A stretch of 64,000 bases of DNA from Roseofilum halophilum BLCC-M91. Its GTDB lineage: Bacteria > Cyanobacteriota > Cyanobacteriia > Cyanobacteriales > Desertifilaceae. Below are positions 1 through 9,320 of the stretch, piece after piece. The notes under the pieces are model-generated. The model did not search any database. It had not been told where the DNA came from and saw nothing but the letters and a program-made list of their open reading frames with translations. Where the stretch lies: NCBI RefSeq assembly GCF_030068445.1, contig NZ_JAQPOK010000150.1, forward strand, positions 1-64,000. Direction: 5' to 3'. Position numbers and translations under genes: made by a program. Position 1 is the stretch's first letter, and every line of letters begins with the position of its first letter.

Positions 1-189
1 GGCAGAAGGGTAATGGGTAATTGGTAATGGGAAAACCATTTTTCACGCTATAATCCCCATTTTTCAGGCTTTTCATGGGAAGGCACTCAACCCTTAAAAT
101 TTCGATAACTGTACCTCATAACATCGAAAAGCGCTGTATAGGGAGAGGGCATTTCCGATTGCACAACTCATTTAGACTAGCTATAGCTT
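1..189. repeat. Composite dispersed repeat upstream of cobL
   Basis: Bases 5-138 resemble, in inverted orientation, the sequence at about 38088-38216. Shared blocks include the ATGGTTTTCCCATTACC type segment, CATGAAAAGCCTGAA and CGATGTTATGAGGTACAGT. The end block ATAACATCGAAAAGCGCTGT (118-137) also occurs at 31237-31256. Bases 140-186 match the right end of a MITE-like element at 17160-17206, including GGGAGAGGGCATTTCC and the terminal GACTAGCTATA. No gene is seen here. It is probably two small non-autonomous elements side by side. Confidence 0.7.
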
Positions 190-199
190 AGGAGCAGTG

Positions 200-1459
200 A
201 TGCATCCAATTAATGTAGTAGGTATTGGCTTAGAGGGTGCGGCTGGACTGTCGGGTACAGTACAAGAGATCGTCGATCGCGCCACACTATTGGTAGGGAG
301 CGATCGCCACTTGGCCTATTTTCCCCAACACCCTGCCCAGCGCCTGACGTTAAATGATATCTCCCAAACCCTAAACCAGGTGAAAGAGCGACTCAGCTCA
401 GAAACCATCGTTATTCTGGTGTCCGGTGACCCCCTGTTTTTTGGTTTAGGGCGACTGCTGCTCACTTATTTTCCGCCAGAGCAGCTCTGTTTTCATCCCC
501 ATGTGAGTTCGGTGCAACTGGCCTTTAGTCGGGTGAAAGTGTCTTGGCAAGATGCCAAAATTATTAGCATCCATGGTCGAGACTTCGATGAATTGGTGAC
601 GGCGCTGCAAAAAGGCGCGTCTCCCATTGCCGTGTTAACCGATCCGCTCCATAGTCCAGGGGCGATCGCCCATTTACTCTTGAATCTAGATTTACCTACC
701 CATTATCAGTTCTGGGTGTGCGAAAACCTAGGGGGAACCGATGAGCTAATCCAAAGCTTATCTCCTCAAGACGCGCTGATGCGGACATTTGCCCCCCTGA
801 ATATTGTCATCTTGGTACACAAACCCCAAGATAGCTGCATTGATTTAAACTCCCTGCCTGCTCTCGGTATACCCGATCGCCAATTTTACAGTTTTGGCGA
901 TCGACCCGGTTTAATCACCAAGCGGGAGATCCGCCTCCTCATCCTGGGAGAACTGGGGCTACAACCCAAGCAAACCATCTGGGATATTGGTGCAGGAACC
1001 GGTTCCGTTTCCATGGAAATCGGCCGGTTAGTCCCCACTGCCCAAATTTATGCCATCGAAAAAACGGCGGCCGGAATTCAACTGATTCAAAAGAATGCCC
1101 GGCGCTTTCGGGTCTCCAATGTCATCTCCATTCAAGGCAAAGCCCCCGATATTCTCCGCCAAATTCCTGCCCCTCACCGGGTATTTATTGGCGGCACAGG
1201 GGAGGATTTGCAGGGAATTTTAGCCTGTTGTTTAGCCACCTTGTTACCCGGAGGTAAAATAGTGATGGCCCTGGCTACATTGGAGCATTGGCAAGAGGCG
1301 ATCGCCTGGATTCATCGCCATCAACTCACCTATCGGGTGCTACAAGTCCAGGTTTCCCGCTCTGTTCCTGTGGGTCGATTTACCCGCTTTTCGCCTCTTA
1401 ATCCAGTCACTCTGTTGACCATTGAACCGTTTAACTCAACGGCCAAAATTACCCATTAA
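200..1459 (+). CDS. cobL: Precorrin-6Y C5,15-methyltransferase (CbiE-CbiT fusion)
   Basis: This enzyme of cobalamin (pseudocobalamin) synthesis methylates precorrin at C5 and C15 and decarboxylates it in the cytoplasm. The N-terminal half (about 1-200) is a CbiE-type tetrapyrrole methylase starting INVVGIGLEG, with the SGDPLFFGLG glycine-rich loop. The C-terminal half (about 210-410) is CbiT, with the SAM-binding motif WDIGAGTGSVSMEI. The length of about 419 residues fits a fused CobL. A GTG lies at 197, but ATG at 200 follows TAGGAG at 189-194 with normal spacing and is preferred. The 3' end overlaps the convergent CPBP gene by 24 bp. The upstream region is made of dispersed repeats, so the native promoter may have been altered. 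Confidence 0.93.
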   Translation: MHPINVVGIGLEGAAGLSGTVQEIVDRATLLVGSDRHLAYFPQHPAQRLTLNDISQTLNQVKERLSSETIVILVSGDPLFFGLGRLLLTYFPPEQLCFHPHVSSVQLAFSRVKVSWQDAKIISIHGRDFDELVTALQKGASPIAVLTDPLHSPGAIAHLLLNLDLPTHYQFWVCENLGGTDELIQSLSPQDALMRTFAPLNIVILVHKPQDSCIDLNSLPALGIPDRQFYSFGDRPGLITKREIRLLILGELGLQPKQTIWDIGAGTGSVSMEIGRLVPTAQIYAIEKTAAGIQLIQKNARRFRVSNVISIQGKAPDILRQIPAPHRVFIGGTGEDLQGILACCLATLLPGGKIVMALATLEHWQEAIAWIHRHQLTYRVLQVQVSRSVPVGRFTRFSPLNPVTLLTIEPFNSTAKITH

Positions 1460-2302
1460 TCCCAGAATTAAACCCGTTATCCCCAAAATCAAAATCCCCA
1501 CCAGACCACTTAAGGGTTGTCCGTCGATACCGGTTACCCATTCGGGCCAGGGGCGATGGGAGTTGGGCCTTAAAATTTGGGTTGTATCTAAACTGATTAG
1601 CCCCCAGATCCAACCCCCATGAAGTCCCCAAGCTAATCCTAAACTTCCCCCATCGACCCAACGGGCCATTACTAAAATTAGGCCCATTAGGGCCAGGCCT
1701 GGCAGTTGGATTAAACTGCCCTTCACATCCCAAATCAGATGGGAAAGGGCAAAGATTAAACTCGAAAGAATAGCCGCCCAGATCTGACCCATGTCCCCTT
1801 GCAGTTCGGTCAGTAAAAATCCCCGAAATACACTTTCTTCTATGACACCGATCCACAGACTCAAGGCTAAAATTGACCCTAAAATCTGGAAAATCTGGGG
1901 GAAAGAAGAGTTGACTCCTTCCGGTTGCCATGTTAAGTTTCCCCAGGCGACTTGTACACCATAGGCAATAAATAGGGTCAGTAGGCCCAGAGCTAGACCC
2001 CCCATTAACGAGAGAAAAATGGGCAGATCTAGGCTCAGACCATAGTCAGAAATCGGTCGCTTTTCTATCCAAACCACTGCCCCTAACAGCAGGGGAACCA
2101 AAAGATATAGGGGCATCAGCAAGGACAGTTTTTGTTGGGGAGTTAAGGGATGGGGAGGATGCCATTGCAGACGGAGAGCTACAGGGATGGCGATCGGTAA
2201 CCACAGAACTACCCACAGGACAAAAAAGGCAAGACTGTTGAGAACTCCTGAACCGGGTAGACTGTTGTGAAATAGCCACCTAGAGATGAATACAGAAAAC
2301 AT
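1436..2302 (-). CDS. CPBP family intramembrane metalloprotease
   Basis: A polytopic membrane protein of the CPBP (CAAX protease and bacteriocin-processing, Abi) family. These are glutamate-type intramembrane endopeptidases. Seen directly: several hydrophobic helices across about 288 residues, the EESVFRGFL motif (EExxxR, about residues 155-160) and downstream histidines in FALSHLIWD and GLHGGW, which fit the metal-site motifs. Start ATG 2302 has a G-rich stretch just upstream. A TTG three codons earlier (2311) is the alternative. The gene converges on cobL with a 24-bp overlap. The substrate is unknown; cyanobacteria carry many paralogues. Confidence 0.88.
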   Translation of the reverse strand: MFSVFISRWLFHNSLPGSGVLNSLAFFVLWVVLWLPIAIPVALRLQWHPPHPLTPQQKLSLLMPLYLLVPLLLGAVVWIEKRPISDYGLSLDLPIFLSLMGGLALGLLTLFIAYGVQVAWGNLTWQPEGVNSSFPQIFQILGSILALSLWIGVIEESVFRGFLLTELQGDMGQIWAAILSSLIFALSHLIWDVKGSLIQLPGLALMGLILVMARWVDGGSLGLAWGLHGGWIWGLISLDTTQILRPNSHRPWPEWVTGIDGQPLSGLVGILILGITGLILGLMGNFGR

Positions 2303-2362
2303 AGCCCCCAATCCAGACGCAGATGCTCTCAGTGTAGTCTTTCGTCTGGACTTTGGCTAGGG

Positions 2363-2770
2363 TTAATCCGCTTCAGAGCCATTTTTATCATCCTCATCCA
2401 CTTGAATCAAGTGAATGTGTTTGTAGCCCAATTTAATCTCAAATTCATCCCCTTTCTTCAGCCCCATGGCTTCAGTATAGGTAGAACCAATCACAATTTG
2501 ACCATTTTTATGGACACTGACGCGGTACGTTGGCTCCCGTCCCCGGCCATCCTTAGATTTACCCGGCTCAAGCTCGATCCCTTTGGCTGCTAATACCGCA
2601 TCATAGAATTCAGCCAAGTTGACCCGGATCTCGTCTTCATCTTTTTTCGTATAGTAGCCACACTTTTTCGCCCTTTCTCTACGGGAGAGTTGGGAGAGTT
2701 CGTTGACTTTTTGAAGCAGGGCTTTCCCCGTTAAGGGTGCTTCAGGAAGTTGTAAATCCTTTTGGCTCAT
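2363..2770 (-). CDS. cyAbrB family transcriptional regulator
   Basis: A 135-residue member of the cyanobacterial AbrB-like family (cyAbrB, Sll0359/Sll0822 type). Known members bind DNA and balance carbon and nitrogen gene expression. The N-terminal half has a charged SQLSRREKAKKCGY-like segment typical of cyAbrB. The DNA-binding AbrB fold lies near the C-terminus (about 80-125: YRVSVHKNGQIVIGS, then KKGDEFEIKLGYKHIHL), the reverse of Bacillus AbrB. I cannot assign it to cyAbrB1 or cyAbrB2 from sequence alone. It is a single gene, divergent from sdhB across a 450-bp gap. Confidence 0.9.
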   Translation of the reverse strand: MSQKDLQLPEAPLTGKALLQKVNELSQLSRRERAKKCGYYTKKDEDEIRVNLAEFYDAVLAAKGIELEPGKSKDGRGREPTYRVSVHKNGQIVIGSTYTEAMGLKKGDEFEIKLGYKHIHLIQVDEDDKNGSEAD

Positions 2771-3223
2771 TTGAATACCCTAATTTTCGGTGGACTTGAA
2801 CAACACAGACAAAATTTTAGAGCTATAACTACACCACCCTGAAGAAACTTGCTTCAGAGTTGCTGGAGTTCACTCTTGGCGTGGTCTAAATCAGCTTTTT
2901 CCTGACAGACTTAACAATTATATTACACAATCATACTAAATTTTTGTAGTTTTTTTATTTTTTTTCAGGGTTTGGGTAAAGAATTCGTTTAGGCCTTCTT
3001 GAACCTTTTAGGATTATACTCCCTGTCCCTGTTGGTTAAACAGGAAAAAAGAGGGTTCAACGATAAGAAGATGGGATAAAACCCAAGTAGGATTAAATGG
3101 TCTCAAGCCCCATCGAGATCTATCGATCGCCCAACTCTCCCCCTTGTAAGTGCATCAGAATCCGGAAGCAAAGGTAGAATGATAAAGTCATGCCTTGACA
3201 TCCTCAGTCAAACCTCTAAAGTC
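2771..3223. other. Intergenic region between cyAbrB and sdhB
   Basis: This 450-bp gap separates divergent genes, so it should hold both promoters. It contains an AT-rich block at about 2915-2970 with T-runs. No RNA gene, strong hairpin or small ORF with a ribosome binding site was recognised. Confidence 0.5.
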
Positions 3224-4225
3224 ATGGAAGTTGTTTTTCAGATCATTCGCCAAGAGCAAAAGAGCGCCCCAAGGGTTCAACATTACACCTTGGATGTTGA
3301 TCCGAGCGAGACCATCTTAAGTTGCCTCAACCGGATTAAGTGGGAAGTTGATGGCACTCTCGCCTTCCGCAAAAATTGCCGCAATACCATCTGTGGCAGT
3401 TGTGGAATGCGGATTAATGGACGCTCTGCTCTGGCTTGTAAAGAAAATGTGGCCGGTGAACTCGAAGCCACTGCACCAGGGGAGTCCCCTGCTACCATTA
3501 CCATTGCTCCCTTGGGAAATTTTCCCGTGATTAAGGATTTGGTGGTGGATATGCAATCGTTCTGGGACAACTTAGAAAAGGTCGATCCCTATGTGAGTAC
3601 TGCCTCAAGATCCCTTCCGGAGCGGGAGTTCCTGCAATCGCCTGATGCGCGATCGCAATTGGAGAAAACGGGTAACTGTATTCTCTGCGGCGCTTGCTAC
3701 TCTGAATGTAATGCCGTAGAAGTGAACCCCGATTTTGTCGGCCCCCATGCCCTCGCTAAGGCCTATCGTATGGTGGCCGATACCCGCGATAGTCAGACTT
3801 CAGAGCGCTTAGATCAATATAATGATGCCACAGGTGGCGTTTGGGCCTGCACTCGATGCCTCTATTGTGATACCGTCTGTCCGATGGAGGTTGCTCCTTT
3901 AGAGCAAATTAGTCATATTAAAGGAGAAATTCTCGATCGCCATACGGCTGAATCTAGCCGCCCCATCCGCCATCGTAAGATTCTTCTCGATATGGTTCAA
4001 GAGGGCGGTTGGGTGGATGAACGTCAGTTTGCACTCAAGGTCGTGGGTAATGCCTTTCGAGATATTAAAGGCCTGTTGAGTCTCGCCCCCGTGGGGTTAC
4101 GATTGTTAGCACGGGGCAAGTTCCCCTTTACGTTTGAGCCTTCAGAAGGTACATCCGAAGTGCGATCGCTTATTGAAGCCGTTAAAACCCTAGAATCCTC
4201 CAAGGGAGTGGGGAGTGGGGAGTAG
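3224..4225 (+). CDS. sdhB: Succinate dehydrogenase/fumarate reductase iron-sulfur subunit
   Basis: The electron-transfer subunit of succinate dehydrogenase, which in cyanobacteria feeds the thylakoid plastoquinone pool. From ATG 3224 there is an N-terminal 2Fe-2S ferredoxin domain with CRNTICGSC (Cys 52, 57, 60, then 72). Two ferredoxin-like cysteine clusters follow: CILCGACYSEC (about 151) and CTRCLYCDTVCP (about 209). The open frame extends 15 codons upstream to 3179, but homologues start MEVVFQ-like. The length of 333 fits. The last residues (KGVGSGE) are coded by low-complexity GTGGGGAGTGGGGAGTAG that runs into an 8-bp tandem repeat, so the C-terminal tail may be repeat-derived. The flavoprotein gene is not adjacent, as is common in cyanobacteria. 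Confidence 0.92.
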   Translation: MEVVFQIIRQEQKSAPRVQHYTLDVDPSETILSCLNRIKWEVDGTLAFRKNCRNTICGSCGMRINGRSALACKENVAGELEATAPGESPATITIAPLGNFPVIKDLVVDMQSFWDNLEKVDPYVSTASRSLPEREFLQSPDARSQLEKTGNCILCGACYSECNAVEVNPDFVGPHALAKAYRMVADTRDSQTSERLDQYNDATGGVWACTRCLYCDTVCPMEVAPLEQISHIKGEILDRHTAESSRPIRHRKILLDMVQEGGWVDERQFALKVVGNAFRDIKGLLSLAPVGLRLLARGKFPFTFEPSEGTSEVRSLIEAVKTLESSKGVGSGE

Positions 4226-4236
4226 TCAGTAGGGAG

Positions 4237-4268
4237 GACACGGAGACACGGAGACACGGAGACGCGGA
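4237..4268. repeat. 8-bp tandem repeat (GACACGGA x4)
   Basis: Three exact GACACGGA units plus GACGCGGA directly follow sdhB. Similar low-complexity GGGGA/GACACGGGG sequence recurs at 4614-4680 between the HLIP gene and the TolB-like gene. These are short tandem repeats with no visible coding role. Confidence 0.85.
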
Positions 4269-4353
4269 GATGGGAGGATAGAGAAATGACCTTTTCTATT
4301 GCCTATTGCCTCCCCTAGCTTACAACCTTAACTTGTGACTATAGTCTATTACT

Positions 4354-4366
4354 AGCGCGAAGCGCT
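4354..4366. repeat. Short palindrome (AGCGCGAAGCGCT) upstream of hli
   Basis: A perfect hairpin, AGCGC-GAA-GCGCT, ends 8 bases before the hli start codon, where a ribosome binding site would be expected. Related palindromes sit at 5253, 6705, 24361, 31224, 36045, 38254 and 39849 (see findings). Confidence 0.8.
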
Positions 4367-4374
4367 TATAACTT

Positions 4375-4614
4375 ATGAGTCCTGACGAAATGCCTGAATC
4401 TACTCCTGAATTAACCCCTGAAACCCCAGAATCTAACCCTGAACCTACTCCTGAATCTGCCACACCAGAGTCTAACCCCTCCGAACCTTCCTTTGGCTGG
4501 ACAACCTATGCCGAACAACTCAATGGCCGCTTTGCCATGATCGGTATCATTATCCTCCTAATTCTAGAATTCGTCAGTCAACAAACCTTCTTTGAGTGGA
4601 TTGGCTGGCAGTAA
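4375..4614 (+). CDS. High-light-inducible protein (HLIP/SCP, one-helix CAB-like)
   Basis: A 79-residue single-helix chlorophyll-binding protein of the Lhc superfamily. HLIPs bind chlorophyll and carotenoid and protect photosystem assembly intermediates in the thylakoid. The C-terminal 40 residues carry the signature AEQLNGRFAMIGIIILLILEF (ExxNxR chlorophyll-binding helix). The first 38 residues are an unusual low-complexity Pro/Glu/Thr/Ser run built from PE(S/T)NPEPTPE-like units, longer than the tail of a minimal HLIP. No clear Shine-Dalgarno is visible because a palindromic repeat lies just upstream. The start ATG 4375 is otherwise unambiguous. Confidence 0.88.
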   Translation: MSPDEMPESTPELTPETPESNPEPTPESATPESNPSEPSFGWTTYAEQLNGRFAMIGIIILLILEFVSQQTFFEWIGWQ

Positions 4615-4699
4615 CGTGGAGGGAATGGGGAAATGGGGGGATGGGGAGATGGGGGGACACGGGGACGCGGGGAATTCCCCATTCCCTATTCCCCATTCC

Positions 4700-5218
4700 C
4701 TACTCAATCCTCTCTCCCTGACGGTTGTAGACAAAAATATCCCATTGCCCCTTGGCATTGGCTTCAAAGACGATTCGAGACCCATCCGCATTTAACATCG
4801 GATTCTGGACTTGTGTATTCAAATTACCCGTCAAATTCCGTAACTGACGCAAGGAGCGGTCATACAAATAAATATCCGTTTCCCCCTGACGGTTACCAGA
4901 AAATACGATATAACGACCATCTACCGAGATATCGGGATGGGAAGCAATCATATCTAAGGAATTGAGACCCGGTAGATCGATTAGGCGGCGATCGACTAAA
5001 TCATACAAATAAATATCTTGACTGAAACCGCGATCGGAAGCAAAAACTAGATAGCGACCTCCTACATGGGGGTCAGATTCGCTATAAGCACTATTGAGAC
5101 TTTTACCATTGGGATCGTAGGGTTCAGCCAGCACTTGAGGATAGCTACACCCCATCAAACTACCGAGAACCACCAGCATAGAGAACCAAAAAACAGTTGC
5201 CCGTTTCTTCTTATCCAT
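4700..5218 (-). CDS. TolB-like beta-propeller lipoprotein
   Basis: An exported lipoprotein of about 172 residues. From ATG 5218 (MDKKKRAT) a signal peptide leads to the lipobox LMGC near residue 24. The mature part has WD40-like/TolB propeller repeats of the form GRYLVFASDR..DIYLYDL, GRYIVFSGNR..DIYLYDR and GSRIVFEAN..WDIFVYNR, about three blades. A full propeller needs more blades, so it may pair with another copy. It lies 45 bp downstream of a paralogue on the same strand (5264-5797), and the two likely form an operon. The frame runs upstream to 5254, but those codons precede the signal peptide. Function is unknown; a periplasmic scaffold is likely. Confidence 0.8.
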   Translation of the reverse strand: MDKKKRATVFWFSMLVVLGSLMGCSYPQVLAEPYDPNGKSLNSAYSESDPHVGGRYLVFASDRGFSQDIYLYDLVDRRLIDLPGLNSLDMIASHPDISVDGRYIVFSGNRQGETDIYLYDRSLRQLRNLTGNLNTQVQNPMLNADGSRIVFEANAKGQWDIFVYNRQGERIE

Positions 5219-5252
5219 TACCCTTCTACCCTTCTGCCTATTACCCATTACC

Positions 5253-5265
5253 AACGCGAAGCGTT
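5253..5265. repeat. Short palindrome (AACGCGAAGCGTT)
   Basis: A perfect palindrome (AACGC-GAA-GCGTT) between the two TolB-like lipoprotein genes. It overlaps the stop codon of the upstream one (5264-5266) and belongs to the dispersed GCG-CTT-CGC palindrome family of this window. Confidence 0.75.
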
Positions 5266-5797
5266 ATACCGGCCCATCAGGAATATCGAGTTCAATATTC
5301 GGGCCGCGATCGATCACTTCAACATCCCATTGCCCCCGACGGTCAGTTTCAAATACCACATAGCGACCATCCGGGCTAATGCTGGGATTGCGTACCCAAC
5401 CGGGATAGGCCAAGGTTAACGCTTCCTGTCGTTTCGTGACCCGATCGTAAAGAATAATTTCCGGTTTGCCGCGAATACTACTCAGGTAGACAATGTAGCG
5501 GGCATTGTAGCTAATACTGGGAGATTCGATGATAGCGTTGGGTTGATTCAGCCGAGGGAGTTTGACAAATTGACGTTGGCTCAGATGATAGAGATAAATT
5601 TGCTGACGGCGATCGCGGTTAGACACAAACGCCACATACTGACCACTGCCACTCACCGCCGGTTGTTCATCCCGATAGCGACTATTAATGGCCTGGGGGC
5701 CGAGGGGAACCTCTACCTGGTTGCATCCCCCCAGAAGAACAGCCCAGACTCCTAAACTTAGCAGGATGACCTGGCTTAACCGAGAGCCACCGGCCAT
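5264..5797 (-). CDS. TolB-like beta-propeller lipoprotein
   Basis: A 177-residue paralogue of the 4700-5218 protein. It has a signal peptide with lipobox LLGGC (Cys about 25), followed by propeller repeats GQYVAFVSNRDRRQQIYLYHL, ARYIVYLSS..KPEIILYDR and GRYVVFETDRRGQWDVEVIDR-like strands. TolB-type repeats usually bind partner proteins, but no partner is visible here. It is the first gene of the pair and starts 14 bp after the stop of ycf66 (5812), so psbX, ycf66 and the two lipoprotein genes run in the same direction. Confidence 0.8.
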   Translation of the reverse strand: MAGGSRLSQVILLSLGVWAVLLGGCNQVEVPLGPQAINSRYRDEQPAVSGSGQYVAFVSNRDRRQQIYLYHLSQRQFVKLPRLNQPNAIIESPSISYNARYIVYLSSIRGKPEIILYDRVTKRQEALTLAYPGWVRNPSISPDGRYVVFETDRRGQWDVEVIDRGPNIELDIPDGPV

Positions 5798-5811
5798 AGT
5801 TGCTTCACTCC

Positions 5812-6675
5812 CTAATAATCAAAATTCCCCGGTCGATCGTTGGGGCGATCGCCACTTAAATCATCGAGTGGCTCAAAATCCACATAATCTTCCCTTGGCG
5901 GTTCCGGTTCGCCGCGATCGCCATACCCAACACGATCGCTCTCTGGAGGTCGAGGGCGACGGGGTTCAGAAGGAGGACTCGACTCTCGTGACTCTGGAGG
6001 ACGACCATAGGAGAGATCGTCATCCCTATCCATGGAGCCATAGGGATCTTCATAGCCCACCGAGCGATAGCTCGACGTTTCCCAATCCTCAGACCCTCTA
6101 CTCGTCGTTCCCGAAGGACGGCGCGGGGGTCTACGTCCTGAGCTAGAAGAAGCGGCCGAAGGGCGGGAACTGCTCCGTCTGCGGCTTGATGAAGAGCGTC
6201 GGGGATAATCCTCCTCATAGCGATCCTCATAGCGATCGCCTTGAGTATAGCGGTCTTCCTTCGTGCCAATCATCCGTCGGGGACGTGGCTCTTCCTCCGG
6301 TTCCAACTGATCCAACCGAGGATCGTAACCATCATACCCATCATAAGTATAGGCCCGGCTCACCGGCCGATCCTCATCCACAATCGGCGTATTTTGCTTC
6401 GCCCGCGAGGTCGCCAAACCCCTCAAGCGAATACTTTCCACCGCAAAAAAAATCGCCGATCCCGTCAATAAAAACTGACCAAACGTTAAAATGGGATCGA
6501 GTCGCCATCCTTGAAAAAACAGAATCCCACCACTGAGAACCGCCACCGCCATGAAAAAAATATCATGATCCCGTGCCAGTTCTGGGCGAACAGACCGAAG
6601 AAAATACAACCCAGCGCCCGCCCCAAACAGGACAACGCCCAACATTGCCCCTGGGTTGAGTCCAATATTGACCAT
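5812..6675 (-). CDS. ycf66: Ycf66 family protein
   Basis: A 287-residue protein of the Ycf66 family, found in cyanobacteria and some plastids; its function is not established. The N-terminal 85 residues form about three hydrophobic segments (GAMLGVVLFGAGAGLYFLRS, FFMAVAVLSGGILFFQGW, ILTFGQFLLTGSAIFFAVESIRLR), so it is probably a thylakoid or plasma membrane protein. The remaining 200 residues are a hydrophilic, disordered tail rich in Arg, Ser, Pro, Asp and Tyr, including SSSSRRRSSSRPSAASSSS-like stretches. It lies 171 bp downstream of psbX on the same strand. Confidence 0.88.
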   Translation of the reverse strand: MVNIGLNPGAMLGVVLFGAGAGLYFLRSVRPELARDHDIFFMAVAVLSGGILFFQGWRLDPILTFGQFLLTGSAIFFAVESIRLRGLATSRAKQNTPIVDEDRPVSRAYTYDGYDGYDPRLDQLEPEEEPRPRRMIGTKEDRYTQGDRYEDRYEEDYPRRSSSSRRRSSSRPSAASSSSGRRPPRRPSGTTSRGSEDWETSSYRSVGYEDPYGSMDRDDDLSYGRPPESRESSPPSEPRRPRPPESDRVGYGDRGEPEPPREDYVDFEPLDDLSGDRPNDRPGNFDY

Positions 6676-6846
6676 GACTTGCCTACTCCACGAAACTGAA
6701 CGATAGCGCTGTGCGCTGGTAATAGATCGATCAAGATCTCATCAGGATCTCAGATGTACTCCCTGCAAAAATTTTACCGCAAACCCTTGAGACTCAGTTA
6801 TGTAACCAAACCCAAGGATCTGCGGCTTAAAATCGGCTCTGATTCC

Positions 6847-6966
6847 TTAAGAGCGCTGGATTTTGTCCCGTTGACTAATAAAGATTAAAGCAACGGTTGC
6901 CGGAATGACCACAATTACGCCACCCCAGACCAGGCTCCACAAAAAATTGGCTAAAGAAGGAGTCAT
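6847..6966 (-). CDS. psbX: Photosystem II protein PsbX
   Basis: A 39-residue single-helix PSII subunit located near cytochrome b559 and the QB channel. Reading the minus strand from ATG 6966 gives [16 protein letters not shown], then [15 protein letters not shown] and a DKIQRS end. This matches PsbX almost residue for residue as I know the family. The stop is TAA at 6847-6849. It is upstream of ycf66 on the same strand. It is too short for most ORF cut-offs but clear by motif. Confidence 0.95.
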   Translation of the reverse strand: MTPSLANFLWSLVWGGVIVVIPATVALIFISQRDKIQRS

Positions 6967-7411
6967 AGATCCTCACGCAAGATTACTAAAAGATTTACTT
7001 TTCGTCTAATTCTAACAGCAATGAGTTTACATGAGATAGAAAACAGGGCATGAAGACAGAGGGAAGGAGCATATAAGCTTCACTAGGAGGGGCTTTCATC
7101 GGAAGTAGGAAGAGCAAAGATCCTCGGCTACAGTTTGAGGTTGTTTTAGAGAGCGGCGGCTGGAGCTAGAGAGCCAGATGCTCCCACACCGAAACATCTC
7201 AGGTTTTTCCCCTCTCGTCCACAGCAGAAAACACAATTTTATAACAAACACATCAGGGAAAGTCCCATCCGATGGACTCTCTACTGTCCACTCTCAGCTA
7301 TCAACGGTACACTAAGAAGAGTGACCCAAGAGAACCCGTACTATCCTATAGAAGTCGATTCTCAAATCAACCGTTAATCTATTGGGCGATCGCACCACCG
7401 GATCTCACGCT
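6967..7411. other. Intergenic region between psbX and ftsH
   Basis: A 445-bp gap between divergent genes. It should hold the promoters of both psbX (minus) and ftsH (plus). I see no convincing RNA gene, hairpin or repeat. Two G-rich AGGAGGGG/GGAAGTAGGAAGAG stretches (about 7085-7112) are not followed by a usable start codon. Confidence 0.4.
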
Positions 7412-9313
7412 ATGAACAGTTCTCAATTCAAGACTATGGCTCAAACCTTCAAACGCAAAGGAATGTCCCTGGGCGCTACCTTAGCCCTGAGTAGTTCCCT
7501 GCTGTTCACTTGGAGTCTCTTAAATCGTCCAGTCCAGGCTCAGTCAAACAGCTTGAGTTATACCCAATTGTTGGAAAAAATTGAAGCGGGAGAAGTCAAG
7601 CACGTCGAAATTGACCCCACCAAAAACCGCGCTCAAGTGAAGTTAGAGGGATCGGAGACCGAGCAAGAAGTGGTCATTTTTGAGCGCAATCCCGAATTGA
7701 TTGAAGCCCTGAAAGCGAATAAAGTGGGCTTTGGGGAGCAGGCAAGCGCCGATAATCGCATGGTGTTCAGTAGTGTGGCCAACTTGTTGTTAATCCTGTT
7801 GGTGGTGATTGGGTTAATGATGATTATTAAGCGCTCTTCCCAGTCGGCTGGTAATGCGTTAAATTTTGGCAAGTCTAAGGCTAAATTCCAGATGGAGGCC
7901 AAAACTGGAGTGGTGTTTAACGATGTGGCTGGAGTGGAGGAAGCGAAGGAAGAGTTGCAAGAGGTGGTGACCTTCTTGAAACAACCGGATCGGTTTACGG
8001 CTATTGGGGCGAAAATCCCTAGAGGTGTGTTATTAGTAGGGCCGCCGGGAACCGGGAAAACCCTGATGGCCAAGGCGATCGCCGGTGAAGCAGGCGTTCC
8101 CTTTTTCAGCATCTCCGGTTCCGAGTTTGTGGAGATGTTTGTCGGTGTGGGGGCTTCGCGGGTTCGGGACTTGTTTAAGAAAGCCAAAGAAAACGCCCCC
8201 TGTTTAGTGTTTATCGATGAAATTGATGCCGTCGGTCGTCAACGGGGTACAGGTATTGGTGGCGGTAATGACGAACGGGAACAAACCCTGAACCAATTGT
8301 TGACGGAAATGGATGGGTTTGAAGGCAACAGTGGCATTATTGTGATTGCCGCCACCAACCGCCCCGATGTGCTGGATCAGGCCCTGTTGCGTCCCGGTCG
8401 CTTTGACCGTCAGGTGATGGTGGATTTGCCCACCTATAAGGGCCGGTTGGGGATTTTAGAGGTTCATGCTCGCGATAAGAAAGTGGGGGCGGATGTATCT
8501 TTAGAGGCGATCGCCCAACGCACCCCTGGCTTCTCTGGCGCAGATTTAGCCAACCTGCTCAATGAAGCCGCCATTCTCACCGCTAGACGGCGCAAGGAAG
8601 CCATTACTCCCCTAGAAGTCAATGATGCGATCGATCGCATCACCATCGGCCTCACCCTCAACCCCCTGCTCGACAGCAAAAAAAAGCGCCTCATTGCCTA
8701 CCATGAAACCGGCCATGCTCTCTTAATGACCCTACTCAAAAAGTCTGACCCCCTGAATAAAGTCACCATTATTCCCCGTTCCGGAGGCATTGGCGGCTTT
8801 GCCCAGCAAGTCTTCAATGAAGACATGATTGACAGTGGATTATATAGTCGCGCCTGGTTGCTCAATCAAATTACCATTTTGCTCGGTGGAAGAGCCGCCG
8901 AAGAAGAAGTTTTTGGCTACGCCGAAGTCACCAAAGGAGCCAGTGGCGATATTGAAAGTGTGGCTAAACTTGCTAGGGAAATGGTCACCCGCTATGGCAT
9001 GTCCGATCTGGGCCCCCTAGCCCTCGAAAGTGGCAATAGTGAAGTCTTTTTAGGCCGAGATTTAATGACTCGTTCCGAATATTCGGAGGAAGTTGCCACC
9101 CAAATCGATCGCCACGTGCGGGAAATTGCTGTCCGTTGCCACGAACAAGCTCGTAAACTGCTGCGGGAAAATCGCCCCTTAATGGATAAACTGGTGGATG
9201 TTTTATTAGACCAGGAAACTATCGAGGGCGACCAATTCCGAAAAATTGTCACCGACTACCAGAACAGTCAACCCAGCTCACCCGTTGATTTGGTCAAAGC
9301 TGGGAGCGCTTAA
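7412..9313 (+). CDS. ftsH: ATP-dependent zinc metalloprotease FtsH
   Basis: A membrane AAA+ protease for quality control of thylakoid or plasma membrane proteins. From ATG 7412 (MNSSQF) there are about 633 residues. An N-terminal hydrophobic segment (about 20-40, signal-anchor like, ending RPVQAQS) is followed by a lumenal or periplasmic domain and a second helix (about 125-145, [15 protein letters not shown]). Then come Walker A GPPGTGKT (about 210), Walker [14 protein letters not shown], the second region of homology with [18 protein letters not shown], and the zinc site HETGH (about 430). Among the four cyanobacterial FtsH types the N-terminus looks closest to the FtsH1/FtsH4 kind, but this is uncertain. 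A TTG at 7382 would add ten residues. Confidence 0.93.
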   Translation: MNSSQFKTMAQTFKRKGMSLGATLALSSSLLFTWSLLNRPVQAQSNSLSYTQLLEKIEAGEVKHVEIDPTKNRAQVKLEGSETEQEVVIFERNPELIEALKANKVGFGEQASADNRMVFSSVANLLLILLVVIGLMMIIKRSSQSAGNALNFGKSKAKFQMEAKTGVVFNDVAGVEEAKEELQEVVTFLKQPDRFTAIGAKIPRGVLLVGPPGTGKTLMAKAIAGEAGVPFFSISGSEFVEMFVGVGASRVRDLFKKAKENAPCLVFIDEIDAVGRQRGTGIGGGNDEREQTLNQLLTEMDGFEGNSGIIVIAATNRPDVLDQALLRPGRFDRQVMVDLPTYKGRLGILEVHARDKKVGADVSLEAIAQRTPGFSGADLANLLNEAAILTARRRKEAITPLEVNDAIDRITIGLTLNPLLDSKKKRLIAYHETGHALLMTLLKKSDPLNKVTIIPRSGGIGGFAQQVFNEDMIDSGLYSRAWLLNQITILLGGRAAEEEVFGYAEVTKGASGDIESVAKLAREMVTRYGMSDLGPLALESGNSEVFLGRDLMTRSEYSEEVATQIDRHVREIAVRCHEQARKLLRENRPLMDKLVDVLLDQETIEGDQFRKIVTDYQNSQPSSPVDLVKAGSA

Positions 9314-9320
9314 TTCTATA

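Noticed and set aside
4592-4965. Plus-strand frames downstream of hli
   Set aside because: They are coded by G-rich low-complexity sequence and the antisense of the TolB-like lipoprotein gene.
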